Assembly: GCF_041821065.1 (NCBI RefSeq)
Contig: NZ_JBGUAX010000003.1
Coordinates: 372,001 to 436,000 of the forward strand
DNA length: 64,000 bases
Direction: 5' to 3'
Source: Egicoccus sp. AB-alg2
GTDB taxonomy: Bacteria; Actinomycetota; Nitriliruptoria; Nitriliruptorales; Nitriliruptoraceae
Shown here piece after piece: positions 36,388-47,506 of the stretch. The notes beneath the pieces are model-generated. The model was given only the letters and a program-made list of their open reading frames with translations. It was not told where the DNA came from and made no database searches. Position 1 is the stretch's first letter. Each line of letters opens with the position of its first letter. The translations under genes were made by a program, and so were the position numbers.

Positions 36388-39333
36388 TCAGCGTCTCGCG
36401 GCCAGCGCGTCGATGCGTGCCAGGCACGACACGGTCAGCGCCGCGATGTCGGGGTGGGTGTCGCCCGCGCGACGGGCGGCCGCCACCTCGGCGGATCCCA
36501 GCCGCGCCCGGGCGGCCTCCAGCGCCGAACCGATCCGCCGGGCCTCCGAGCCGAACGAGGGCCGGGTGACGAGCCGCTCCAGCGCCGCGGCCAGTTCGAC
36601 GGCGTCGGCGTCCGCCGCGATGCGGGCGAACAGGACCACGAGGTTGCGCAGCCCCGTGGCCAGGAACGCGTCGGCGCCCGCCTCCAGCCACATGGTGAGG
36701 GCGTCGCGGTGGCGCCGGAGGGCGTCTCCTGGCTCGCCGTGGCGGCCGCGGACGGCGACATCGGCCAGCCGCGCCACCCCTTCGGCGAAGCGGGCGCCGC
36801 CCGCGGCGGCCACCTGCAGCGCCGTGTCGAGCGCCTCCAGCGCCCGGTCGGGCGCGACGTCCGCGAGCGCCTCACCGAGCGCGTAGTGGGCCATGGCGCG
36901 GGTGCTCGGGGCGCCGCTGCGCTCCGCGAGTGCGACCGCCTCCTCGGCGGCGCGGACCGCCTCGCCGCTGCGCTCCTGGTAGCCGTGTGCCAGCGAGGTG
37001 CCGACCAATGCCAGCGCCATCAGCCCGGGATGCTGCTGTGCGCGGGCGAGCTCCAGGTTGGTGGCGTACAGCGCCAGCCCGCCGTCCAGGTCCCCGGTGG
37101 TGATGCACAGGTCGCCGAGCATCTCCGTGAGCGTCGTGGCCTCGGGCCCGGCGAAGGGGCCGTCGCGCAGCGGTGCGGCCAGCCGTTGGGCCTCCTCGGT
37201 GCGTCCGGCGATCATCGCGGCGGCGATGGCGCAGGCCTGGACGCGGGTACGCAGCGACGGCGACGTCACGTCGTCGCGGTCCAGCACGTCGCGACCCCAG
37301 TCCAGCAGGTCGGCCCGCGCGAGGACGTAGGCGGCCCGGTGCACCATCCCGGTCATCTCGGCCAGGGTGGCGCCGTCGCCGGCCGCGAGCGCCCGCCGGT
37401 GGACGGCCCGCAGATCCGGCAGCGCGAGCACCAGGTCGCGTAGCGCCTCCGTCTCCGCCGCGGTGTTCACGGCCTGGTCGGAGCGGCGGACGAGGTCGAG
37501 CACGGCCGCGGTCTGTCGTGCGAACACCATCGGTGCCTGGGGGTCGCGCCGTAGCCGGTCCCACGCGTCCAGCCGCACCGGTTCCAGCAGGCGGTAGCGC
37601 TCGTCGCCGACCCGCACCACCAGCGAGCACTCCACCAGGCGGCCGAGCGCGGCGGCGGTCGCGTACCCGTCCGTGCCCGGCTCGCCGCACACGGCCCGGA
37701 CGTCCTGCAGGCCGAACGTGGCGGAGAAGACGCCCAGGTGGCGGAACAGCCGCTGGTCGACCTCGGGCAGCAGGTCGTAGGACCAGTCGACGACGCCGCG
37801 GACGGTGCGGTGCCGTAGCGCGCCGCGGCCGCCCGGACGGTCGAGCACGTCGAGGTGGGTCCGCAGGCGGGCCAGCAGCGTGCCGACCGGGAGTGCGGCG
37901 GCACGGGCAGCCGCCAGTTCGATCGCCAGCGGCAGGCCGTCGACCGCCCCGACGACGGCGGCCGCGTCGCGCACCGCCACCGGCGGACCACCGGCGCGGG
38001 CGACCCGGTCGAGGAAGAGCGCGACGCCCGCATCCGCCTCCGACGCGTCGTCGGTCGCCGGCACGGGCAGCGGCTCCAGTCGCCGCACCACCTCGCCGTC
38101 CACGTCCAGGCGCTGCCGGCTGGTCGCGAGCAGCCGGACGTCGGTGCGGCGCCGCAGGACGGTGCCGACGACGGTGGCCACCGTGTCCAGGACGTGCTCG
38201 CAGTTGTCCAGCACGACCAGGCCGCGGTGGCGGGCGAGGACCTCGACGGCCTGCGTCAGCGGGTCGGCGCCGCCGGACGGCCCGGCGTCCATCGCCTCCA
38301 GCACGACGCCGGCGACCTCGTCGCCCGTGCGGGCCGTGGCCAGGTCCACCCACACGGCAGGTTCCGTGGCCGCGACCAGACCGGCCAGGTGGGTCTTGCC
38401 GACCCCGCCCGGGCCGACGACCGTGACCAGCGGCCCCGACCGCAGCGCCGCCGTCACGCGCTCGCGCTCGCGGTCACGGCCGTAGCTGGCGGTGTGTTCC
38501 GGCGGCGCCGCGGCGCCGGTCGGGGACACGGTTGAGCGCGGCGACGTGACGGCTGCGGTCGTCGAGACCGCCGGTGTCGGGTCCTCGTGCCAGGCGACGG
38601 TTCCTCCGCGCAGCAGCCGGCGTTCCAGGTCGGCCACCCGCGGGCCGGGGTCGAGCCCCAGCTCGTCGGCCAGCGTGCGGCGCCATCGCCCCAGCGCGGC
38701 GAGCGCGTCGGGGACACGACCGGCAGCGGCCAGCGCCGTCGCCAGCGTGAGCGCCGCCTCCTCGTCGAGGTGCTGCTCGGCGGCCACCGCCTGCAGCTCC
38801 GCCACGGCCGTCGGTGCGTCGCCGACCCGTAGCCGGGCGCCGGCCAGCAGCACGCGCGCCTCCAACCGCAGCCGCTCGAGCCGTGCGGCCTCGACCTGCG
38901 CGAGGTCGTCGGCCAACTCGCCGTAGGCGCGGCCGTGCCACCACGCCAGGGCGGCCTCCAACACGGGCACCGTCGTCGCGGGCTCGCCCGTCCGCCGGCG
39001 TGCCGCGGCCACCGCGGCCGTGAACCGTTCGGCGTCCACCTGGCCCGGGGCCAGCGTCAGCGCGTAGCCGGCGGCACCGCCACGGATGGTGGTGACGCCG
39101 CCCAGCAGCTCGCGCAGCCGGGTGACGTGCGACTGCAGGCTGTTGCGGGCGCTGTCGGGTGGGTCGTCGCCCCACACGGCCGTGACCAGCGCGTCGGTGG
39201 AGACGGTGCTGCCGCCGGCCAGCACCAGCGCGGTCAGCAGCCGCTGGCGTCGCGGCCCGGTCAGGGGTACGGCGACGCCGGCCCGCTCGATCGCGAGCGG
39301 TCCCAGCACCCGGATCCGTACCGGCTCGACCAC
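36388..39333 (-). CDS. giant BTAD/AfsR-like regulator with P-loop ATPase and TPR region (third copy)
   Basis: About 981 residues from GTG 39333. It has a winged helix ([10 protein letters not shown]), a BTAD domain to roughly 245, a linker, ATPase with GPGGVGKTH and LVVLDNCEH, and a TPR-like C-terminal half. The start is set where the winged helix begins; no strong ribosome site is visible. It sits downstream of icd on the same strand, separated by a perfect hairpin. It is upstream of the methyltransferase/acetyltransferase pair, which carries twin palindromes and may be its target. The ligand is unknown. Confidence 0.84.
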   Translation of the reverse strand: MVEPVRIRVLGPLAIERAGVAVPLTGPRRQRLLTALVLAGGSTVSTDALVTAVWGDDPPDSARNSLQSHVTRLRELLGGVTTIRGGAAGYALTLAPGQVDAERFTAAVAAARRRTGEPATTVPVLEAALAWWHGRAYGELADDLAQVEAARLERLRLEARVLLAGARLRVGDAPTAVAELQAVAAEQHLDEEAALTLATALAAAGRVPDALAALGRWRRTLADELGLDPGPRVADLERRLLRGGTVAWHEDPTPAVSTTAAVTSPRSTVSPTGAAAPPEHTASYGRDRERERVTAALRSGPLVTVVGPGGVGKTHLAGLVAATEPAVWVDLATARTGDEVAGVVLEAMDAGPSGGADPLTQAVEVLARHRGLVVLDNCEHVLDTVATVVGTVLRRRTDVRLLATSRQRLDVDGEVVRRLEPLPVPATDDASEADAGVALFLDRVARAGGPPVAVRDAAAVVGAVDGLPLAIELAAARAAALPVGTLLARLRTHLDVLDRPGGRGALRHRTVRGVVDWSYDLLPEVDQRLFRHLGVFSATFGLQDVRAVCGEPGTDGYATAAALGRLVECSLVVRVGDERYRLLEPVRLDAWDRLRRDPQAPMVFARQTAAVLDLVRRSDQAVNTAAETEALRDLVLALPDLRAVHRRALAAGDGATLAEMTGMVHRAAYVLARADLLDWGRDVLDRDDVTSPSLRTRVQACAIAAAMIAGRTEEAQRLAAPLRDGPFAGPEATTLTEMLGDLCITTGDLDGGLALYATNLELARAQQHPGLMALALVGTSLAHGYQERSGEAVRAAEEAVALAERSGAPSTRAMAHYALGEALADVAPDRALEALDTALQVAAAGGARFAEGVARLADVAVRGRHGEPGDALRRHRDALTMWLEAGADAFLATGLRNLVVLFARIAADADAVELAAALERLVTRPSFGSEARRIGSALEAARARLGSAEVAAARRAGDTHPDIAALTVSCLARIDALAARR

Positions 39334-39360
39334 GTCGCGCAGTATGGCCGGCGCGAACGC

Positions 39361-39394
39361 CGACGGGGAGCGCGAACCGTCGCGCTCCCCGTCG
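39361..39394 (-). terminator. perfect 15-bp hairpin after icd
   Basis: CGACGGGGAGCGCGA (39361-39375) and TCGCGCTCCCCGTCG (39380-39394) are exact reverse complements around a four-base loop. They lie 20 bases past the icd stop. There is no T-run, as is common in GC-rich actinobacteria. Confidence 0.7.
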
Positions 39395-39413
39395 GATCGG
39401 ACCTCGCCGGCGC

Positions 39414-41723
<2,310 letters not shown>

Positions 41724-41786
41724 CTACTCGCTGGGCCATGGGGCCCGGATGGCCGCGGCTCCCCACGGGTCCATGGTCAGCCGCCC

Positions 41787-41815
41787 TTGTCGGAGCTGAG
41801 CGGGACGGGTAGGCT
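41787..41815 (+). promoter_or_regulatory. promoter of the phenylacetate operon
   Basis: TTGTCG (41787-41792) and TAGGCT (41810-41815) are separated by 17 bases, ahead of paaA. Transcription would start at about 41822, inside the palindrome that follows. Confidence 0.6.
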
Positions 41816-41819
41816 GACC

Positions 41820-41835
41820 GACCGAACGTTCGGTC
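41820..41835 (+). promoter_or_regulatory. operator-like palindrome at the paa transcription start
   Basis: GACCGAACGTTCGGTC is a perfect 16-base palindrome starting five bases after the -10 box, where a TetR-type repressor would block transcription. Phenylacetate operons are usually repressed by PaaR and released by phenylacetyl-CoA. A PaaR-like TetR gene lies at 50696-51277. Confidence 0.65.
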
Positions 41836-41872
41836 CGGCGTGGCACGAGCCAGCCGAGGGGAGCGCAACGCG

Positions 41873-42829
41873 ATGACGTCCACCGACCAACGCACCGAGG
41901 AGTTCCTGGCGCACATCCACGCCGGGGGCAAGGTCGAGGCCACCGGCTGGGTGGGTCCCGGGTGGGACGACGCCTGGATGCCGGACACCTACCGGCAGTT
42001 GCACCTGAAGTTCATCGAGATGCACGCCAACTCGGAGATCATGGGGGCGCTGCCCGAGCGCGAGTGGATCGCCCGCGCGCCCACGCTGCGGCGCAAGCGC
42101 TCGCTGGCCGCCAAGGTCCAGGACGAGGTCGGTCACGCCCACCTGATCTACCGGGTGGCGGAGACGCTGGGCAAGCCGCGACAACAGATGTACGACGACC
42201 TCGTCGCCGGACGCGGCAAGTTCCACAACGTCTTCCACTACCCGACCTACTCCTGGGGCGACGTCGCCTGCATCGGGTTCCTGGTCGACGGTGCGGCGAT
42301 CGTGACCCAGCGCGCGCTGCTCGACACCTCGTATCTGCCCTACGTGCGCGTCATGCGCCGCGTGGTCGCCGAGGAGTCGCTGCACTACCGCCACGGCGAG
42401 GACATCATGCTGGCCATGGCCAGCGGCACGGACGAGCAGTTCGAGATGCTGCAGGAGGCGGTCAACCGCTGGTGGGAGCCGATCATGCACTTCTTCGGCA
42501 CCGACGTCCCTGCCGAGGACGACCCGATGATCCACTGGGGGGTGAAGACGCGCACCAACGAGCAGTCCCGCCAGGAGTGGATCAACCAGTACGTGCCCAA
42601 GATGTGGGACATGGGGATCGAGACCCCGGACCCGAACCTGCGCTACGACGAGGCCACCGGCGTCTGGCACTACACCGAGCCGGACTGGGACCGGCTCAAG
42701 CAGATCGTGAAGGGTGAGCCGACCGAGGCGACCGCCCGCCGCCTGTACTGGCGGCAACTGCTGGCCAGCAACCACGAGTGGGTGCGCCAGATCGTCACCG
42801 GCGACCGGCCCCCCGCCGTCGCGGCCTGA
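41873..42829 (+). CDS. paaA: phenylacetyl-CoA epoxidase catalytic subunit PaaA
   Basis: A 318-residue diiron oxygenase subunit. The four-helix metal motifs are present as KVQDEVGHAHL and VVAEESLHYRHGED. The multicomponent enzyme PaaABC(D)E turns phenylacetyl-CoA into its 1,2-epoxide with oxygen. ATG 41873 follows GAGGGGAG and is preferred over the ATG at 41840. It opens the operon, and the promoter and palindrome lie just upstream. paaB follows after 11 bases. Confidence 0.95.
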   Translation: MTSTDQRTEEFLAHIHAGGKVEATGWVGPGWDDAWMPDTYRQLHLKFIEMHANSEIMGALPEREWIARAPTLRRKRSLAAKVQDEVGHAHLIYRVAETLGKPRQQMYDDLVAGRGKFHNVFHYPTYSWGDVACIGFLVDGAAIVTQRALLDTSYLPYVRVMRRVVAEESLHYRHGEDIMLAMASGTDEQFEMLQEAVNRWWEPIMHFFGTDVPAEDDPMIHWGVKTRTNEQSRQEWINQYVPKMWDMGIETPDPNLRYDEATGVWHYTEPDWDRLKQIVKGEPTEATARRLYWRQLLASNHEWVRQIVTGDRPPAVAA

Positions 42830-42840
42830 GGAGACCCACC

Positions 42841-43185
42841 ATGCCCGTCTTCGAGGTGTTCGGTCGCCGCAAGGCCGACGACCCGCTCGAGCACGTCGGC
42901 GCCGTCCACGCCGCCGACCCGCAGACCGCGCTGCTGCTCGTGCGCGAGACCCACTTCCGCCACAAGGAGGGCGTGGACTACGCGGTCGTGCCAGCCGACC
43001 AGGTCTTCCGGCTCGACGACCCGTCGCTGCTCGAACACCGGGTCGACATGGACTACCGGCTGCAGGCCGGCTACTCGGGCTTCCGCGAGAAGCGGCAGGC
43101 GGCCCGCGAGGCCGCCGACCGCCGCGGCCGCTCGCACCTGCGCGAGCGGCCCGCCCCCGGTCGTGGGAAGAAGGTCGAGGCATGA
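42841..43185 (+). CDS. paaB: phenylacetyl-CoA epoxidase subunit PaaB
   Basis: A 114-residue small structural subunit of the epoxidase. The segments MPVFEVFGRRKADDPLEHVG and ALLLVRETHFRHKEGVDYAVV match the family. It bridges PaaAC heterodimers and has no catalytic centre. The C-terminal 25 residues are basic and arginine-rich. The stop overlaps the paaC start (ATGA). Confidence 0.94.
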   Translation: MPVFEVFGRRKADDPLEHVGAVHAADPQTALLLVRETHFRHKEGVDYAVVPADQVFRLDDPSLLEHRVDMDYRLQAGYSGFREKRQAAREAADRRGRSHLRERPAPGRGKKVEA

Positions 43186-44015
43186 CGGACACCACGGCCA
43201 CGGACACCACGGCCACGGTCGCGCTGCCCGACCTCGGCACGCCGCGGGCGCAGCTGCTGCTCAGCGTCGCGGACGACGAACTGATCAGCGGGCACCGCGC
43301 CTCGCACTGGACGGGGGTGGCCCCGTCGCTGGAGGAGGACCTCGCGTTCTCCACCATCGCCCAGGACGAGATCAACCACGCCGACGTCTGGTACCAGCTG
43401 CTGCTCGGTGAGGACCATCCCGACGTGCGGGCCGGCGTGGACGCGCTCGGCCTCGGCCGGGCACCGGAGGACTACCGGCACGCCATCCTCTGCGAGCACG
43501 CCCCGCGGGACTTCGCCTACACGCTGGCCCGGCATTGGGCCTACGACCGCTTCGACGTGGTCCGGCTCGCGGCCCTCGCCGACTCGTCGGACGCCGCCGT
43601 GGCGGCCGTGGCGACCAAGCTGCTGCACGAGGAGCGATACCACCTCGAGCACGCCGACCACTGGTTCGCCCGGCTGGCCGGTGGCGGCGACGAGGCCCGG
43701 CAGCGGCTGCGGACGGCTCTCGCCGAGGTGCTCCCGGAGGCGCTCGGGCTGTTCGAGCCGTTTGCTGGCGAGGCCGATGCCGTGGCCGCCGGTCTGCTGC
43801 GGGTGCCCTCGTCCGAGCTGCGGACGCGGTGGGCGCAGATCGTGGGCGCGATGCTCGACGACGCCGGTCTCGGCGACCTGCTGCCCGGCGCCGACGCCGA
43901 GGTACCGCTAGCCGCCGCCGGCGGGCGCGCCGGACGGCACACCGAGGACTTCACCCGGGACGTGTGGCCCGAGATGACGGCGCTGTACCGCGCCTTCCCC
44001 GGAGCCCGGTGGTGA
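43182..44015 (+). CDS. paaC: phenylacetyl-CoA epoxidase structural subunit PaaC
   Basis: A 277-residue ferritin-like subunit with AQDEINHADVWYQ and LLHEERYHLEHADHWF. It resembles PaaA but in known complexes lacks a functional diiron site and supports PaaA. The N-terminus carries a duplicated TDTTA from a 15-base tandem repeat (43185-43214), probably disordered. Overlaps of four bases at both ends couple it to paaB and paaD. Confidence 0.94.
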   Translation: MTDTTATDTTATVALPDLGTPRAQLLLSVADDELISGHRASHWTGVAPSLEEDLAFSTIAQDEINHADVWYQLLLGEDHPDVRAGVDALGLGRAPEDYRHAILCEHAPRDFAYTLARHWAYDRFDVVRLAALADSSDAAVAAVATKLLHEERYHLEHADHWFARLAGGGDEARQRLRTALAEVLPEALGLFEPFAGEADAVAAGLLRVPSSELRTRWAQIVGAMLDDAGLGDLLPGADAEVPLAAAGGRAGRHTEDFTRDVWPEMTALYRAFPGARW

Positions 44016-44548
44016 CCCGCGCCGGCACCCGCGTTGACTCCGACGCCGTGCGTCGGGCGGTCGAGGGCGTGCCGGATCCCGAGCTGCCGCCGCTCACCAT
44101 CGGCATGCTCGGGATGGTCCACCACCTCGAGGTCGGCGACGACGGCGCCGTGCGGGTCGAGTTGCTGCCGACCTTCTCCGGCTGTCCCGCGACCGAGATG
44201 ATCGAGCGCGACGTGGTCGCCGCCGTCCACGCCGTCGACGGCGTCGAGGCGGTGCGGGTGCGGTTCCGCTACGACCCGCCGTGGACGCCCGACCGCATCG
44301 ACGCGACCGGCCGCGAGCGGCTGCGCGAGTTCGGCATCGCCCCGCCGGGTGGCGCCACGGGAGCCCCGCGTCCCGAGGGGCGTCCGACCCTGCCGCTGGC
44401 CATCGCGCCCGGCAGCGACCCGCGCCCGTGCCCCTACTGCGGTGCGCAGGCGACGATCCGGGAATCGAACTTCGGCCCGACGCCGTGCCGTGACCTACGG
44501 TTCTGCGAGGCCTGCCAGCAACCGTTCGAGGCGTTCAAGACGTTCTGA
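44012..44548 (+). CDS. paaD: PaaD, iron-sulfur assembly-like protein of phenylacetate degradation
   Basis: A 178-residue MIP18/DUF59-type protein. VPDPELPPLTIGMLGMV and the cysteine motif FSGCPATEM are in the N-terminal domain, and a zinc-ribbon-like tail has CPYCGAQ and CEACQQPFE. PaaD is needed for epoxidase maturation, probably of the PaaE Fe-S centre. The GTG start overlaps paaC's stop. paaE would normally come next, but the following 72 bases hold only a stem-loop and then paaZ. Confidence 0.93.
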   Translation: MTRAGTRVDSDAVRRAVEGVPDPELPPLTIGMLGMVHHLEVGDDGAVRVELLPTFSGCPATEMIERDVVAAVHAVDGVEAVRVRFRYDPPWTPDRIDATGRERLREFGIAPPGGATGAPRPEGRPTLPLAIAPGSDPRPCPYCGAQATIRESNFGPTPCRDLRFCEACQQPFEAFKTF

Positions 44549-44600
44549 ACGCGGCGACCCGCCGGTGGCCCGACCGGGAACCGGGGCCGGCACGCCGCGT
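44549..44600 (+). promoter_or_regulatory. stem-loop between paaD and paaZ
   Basis: ACGCGGCG (44549-44556) and CGCCGCGT (44593-44600) are perfect complements. An inner GGCCC/GGGCC pair (44567-44571, 44584-44588) is nested between them. It lies directly after the paaD stop, so it may be an internal terminator or an mRNA stabiliser dividing epoxidase from later genes. Confidence 0.45.
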
Positions 44601-44620
44601 CTCGCGTGAGGAGAGGCACG

Positions 44621-46657
44621 ATGGCACGCACGTTGCAGAGCTACGTCCTGGGGGAGTGGGTCACGCCAGAGGGTGACGGCGAGCCGATCCACAGCGCGGT
44701 CACCGGCGAGCTGCTGGCCATCAGCACCGCGGCCGGCATCGACTTCGGCGCGGTGGTCCGCCATGCCCGCGAGGTCGGCGGCCCGGCCCTGCGCGCGCTG
44801 ACCTTCCACGAGCGGGCGGCCAAGCTCAAGGAACTCGTCGGCGTCATCGCCGAGCACAAGGACGAGCTGTACGCGCTGTCGGCCGAGTCCGGCGCGACCC
44901 TCAAGGACGCGTGGGTCGACGTCGACGGCGGCATGGGCGTGCTGGCCACCTACGCCTCGAAGGCCCGCAAGGAGCTGCCGAACGCGAAGGTCGCCGTGGA
45001 CGGTCAGCCCGAGCACCTCAGCCGCGACGGCAGCTTCCTCGGACAGCACGTGTGGACGCCCCGCGAGGGCGTCGCCGTGCAGATCAACGCGTTCAACTTC
45101 CCCTGCTGGGGCTCGCTGGAGAAGCTCGCGCCCGCGCTGGTCGCCGGGATGCCCGTGATCGTGAAGCCGGCTCCGCAGACGGCCCAGGTGGCCGAGGCGC
45201 TGTACCGGCACGTCATCGCGTCCGGGGTCTTCCCCGAGGGCGCGATCCAGTTCGTGGCGGGCCACCCGGGCGACCTGTTCGACCACCTCGACGGCCGCGA
45301 CGTGGTCGGTTTCACCGGCTCCGCGGCGACGGCCGAGCTGCTGCGCGGCCACCGGGCCTTCACGGCCCGCTCGGCGACCTTCATCACGGAGACCGACTCG
45401 CTCAACGCCTCCGTCCTGCTGCCGGCGGCCGCGTCCGACGACGCGCACGTGCAACGGTTCGTCAAGGAGATCAAGCGCGAGCTGGTCACCAAGGCCGGCC
45501 AGCGTTGCACCGCGATCCGTCGGGCCCTGGTGCCCGAGGCCGCGGTCGACGCGGTCGTGGACGGCCTGCGCGCCGCCTTCGCCAACGTCACGCTGGGCGA
45601 TCCGACCGACGAGTCGGTGCGGATGGGCGCGCTGGTCAGCGCCTCGCAGAAGCAGGACGTCGTGCGGACGGTGGAGAAGCTGCTCGCCGGTTGCCGCAAG
45701 GTCGTGGGCGACGACGCCCCGCAGCTGGTCGGTGACGTGGACCCGGGCGCGTTCATGGCGCCGACCGTGCTGCTGCTCGAGGACCGCGACTTCGACGCCG
45801 TGCACGAGCTCGAGCCCTTCGGCCCGGTCACCACCATCATCCCGTTCCACGACGCCGACGAGGCCGTCGAACTGGTCAAGCGCGGCGGCGGCAGCCTGGT
45901 GACGTCGGTGTTCGGGGACGCGGCCGACCCCGACGCGGCGACCGTGTTCGCCGGCATCGCCTCGCACCACGGGCGACTGCTGTTCGTCGACGACGTGTCC
46001 GCGGAGACACAGACCGGGCACGGCACGCCGCTGCCGCACCTGGTGCACGGCGGCCCGGGTCGCGCCGGTGGCGGCGAGGAGATGGGCGGCGTGCGCGGCA
46101 TCCACCACTACCTGCAGCGCACGGCCCTGACCGGCTCGCCCGAGCTGATCACCCGCCTGACCGGCCGCTATGCCCCGGGGGCTCCGCGTCACCTCGACGT
46201 CGACCACCCCTTCAAGCTCACCTACGACCAGCTGCGGATCGGCGACGCGCTCGAGTCCGAGGAGCGCGAGATCACGCTGGCGGACATCGAGCGGTTCGCC
46301 GAGCTGTCCGGTGACACCTTCTACGCCCACATGGACGAGGAGGCCGCCAAGGCCAGCCCCATCTTCGAGGGCCGCGTCGCGCACGGCTACTTCCTCGTCT
46401 CCGCCGCTGCCGGCCTGTTCGTGTGGCCCGACCCCGGCCCGGTGCTGGCCAACTTCGGGCTGGAGAACCTGCGCTTCCTGACGCCGGTCTACCCGGGCGA
46501 CCGCATCAAGGTCCTGTTCACCTGCAAGGACAAGGTGACGCGGCGCGAGCCGGACCAGGGCACGGTCACCTGGGACGTCGAGGTCGTCAACCAGCATGGC
46601 GAGGTGGTGGCCGCCTACGACGTGCTGACCATCGTCAAGCGCGAGGTGCCCGCATGA
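44621..46657 (+). CDS. paaZ: PaaZ, bifunctional oxepin-CoA hydrolase / 3-oxo-5,6-dehydrosuberyl-CoA semialdehyde dehydrogenase
   Basis: A 678-residue fusion. The aldehyde dehydrogenase domain (about 1-520) has Glu257 in FITETDSLN and catalytic Cys296 in AGQRCTAIRR. A MaoC-like hydratase domain (about 540-678) has the SGDTFYAHMDEEAA catalytic motif. It opens the oxepin ring and oxidises the resulting aldehyde. GAGGAGAGG stands directly ahead of the ATG at 44621. Its stop overlaps the dehydrogenase gene (ATGA). Confidence 0.95.
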   Translation: MARTLQSYVLGEWVTPEGDGEPIHSAVTGELLAISTAAGIDFGAVVRHAREVGGPALRALTFHERAAKLKELVGVIAEHKDELYALSAESGATLKDAWVDVDGGMGVLATYASKARKELPNAKVAVDGQPEHLSRDGSFLGQHVWTPREGVAVQINAFNFPCWGSLEKLAPALVAGMPVIVKPAPQTAQVAEALYRHVIASGVFPEGAIQFVAGHPGDLFDHLDGRDVVGFTGSAATAELLRGHRAFTARSATFITETDSLNASVLLPAAASDDAHVQRFVKEIKRELVTKAGQRCTAIRRALVPEAAVDAVVDGLRAAFANVTLGDPTDESVRMGALVSASQKQDVVRTVEKLLAGCRKVVGDDAPQLVGDVDPGAFMAPTVLLLEDRDFDAVHELEPFGPVTTIIPFHDADEAVELVKRGGGSLVTSVFGDAADPDAATVFAGIASHHGRLLFVDDVSAETQTGHGTPLPHLVHGGPGRAGGGEEMGGVRGIHHYLQRTALTGSPELITRLTGRYAPGAPRHLDVDHPFKLTYDQLRIGDALESEEREITLADIERFAELSGDTFYAHMDEEAAKASPIFEGRVAHGYFLVSAAAGLFVWPDPGPVLANFGLENLRFLTPVYPGDRIKVLFTCKDKVTRREPDQGTVTWDVEVVNQHGEVVAAYDVLTIVKREVPA

Positions 46658-47499
46658 GCCTCACCACGGTCGGGGTCGCGGGCGGCGGCACGATGGGCGT
46701 GGGCATCGTGCACCGCTGCCTCGTCAACGACCTCGAGGTGGTGCTCGTCGAGCGCGACGACGCCGAGGCCGCCGCGGCCCGCGAACGGGTCGCCGGCAGT
46801 CTCGAGCGCGCGGCACGGCGCGGCTACCTCGACGCCGACGTGGACGAGGTGTTCGGCCGGTTGACGGTCGCCGGCGAGCCCGGCGCGCTGGCCGGCGTCG
46901 ACCTGGTCGTCGAGGCGGTGCCGGAGGTCGTCGACCTCAAGCAGGGGCTGCTGGGCCGCATCGAGGCCGCCGTCGGTGACGACGTCGTCATCGGCACCAA
47001 CACCTCGTCGCTGTCGATCGACGGGCTCGCCAAGGCGCTGCAGGGGCCCGAGCGGTTCTGCGGCATGCACTTCTTCAACCCCGTGCCGGCCTCCGACCTG
47101 CTCGAACTGATCCGCGGGTCGGCCACGGCGCCGGCGACCATGACCGCGGCGGCCGACCTGGGCGGGCGGCTGGGACTGACCACCATCGAGGTCGGCGACG
47201 CGCCCGGCTTCGCGACCTCGCGGTTGGGTGTGGCACTGGGGCTCGAGGCGATCCGCATGGTGCAGGACGGGGTCGCCTCCGCCGAGGACATCGACACCGC
47301 GATGCGGCTGGGCTACAAGCACCCGATCGGGCCGCTGCGGCTGACCGACCTGGTCGGCCTGGACGTGCGGCTGGGCATCGCGGAGTACCTCGCCGGGGAG
47401 CTCGGCCCGCGCTTCGAGCCGCCGCAACTGCTGCGCGACCTGGTGGCGTCCGGCAAGCTCGGCAAGAAGTCCGGGGAGGGCTTCTTCACCTGGGAGTGA
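46654..47499 (+). CDS. paaH: 3-hydroxyacyl-CoA dehydrogenase (PaaH-like)
   Basis: A 281-residue protein of the short HBD type, with the NAD motif GVAGGGTMGVGI, the catalytic HFFNPVP and the C-terminal KHPIGPLRLTDLVGLD. Within the pathway it would oxidise the 3-hydroxyadipyl-CoA intermediate. The gene is half the length of Escherichia coli PaaH, as is usual in actinobacteria. No paaF, paaG or paaJ homologue is in the window. It couples to paaZ, and paaK begins seven bases after its stop. Confidence 0.9.
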   Translation: MSLTTVGVAGGGTMGVGIVHRCLVNDLEVVLVERDDAEAAAARERVAGSLERAARRGYLDADVDEVFGRLTVAGEPGALAGVDLVVEAVPEVVDLKQGLLGRIEAAVGDDVVIGTNTSSLSIDGLAKALQGPERFCGMHFFNPVPASDLLELIRGSATAPATMTAAADLGGRLGLTTIEVGDAPGFATSRLGVALGLEAIRMVQDGVASAEDIDTAMRLGYKHPIGPLRLTDLVGLDVRLGIAEYLAGELGPRFEPPQLLRDLVASGKLGKKSGEGFFTWE

Positions 47500-47506
47500 G
47501 CGAGCG

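Noticed and set aside
44549-44620. A degraded paaE hidden between paaD and paaZ
   Set aside because: The gap is only 72 bases and contains a stem-loop; no ferredoxin or FAD motif is present in any frame.
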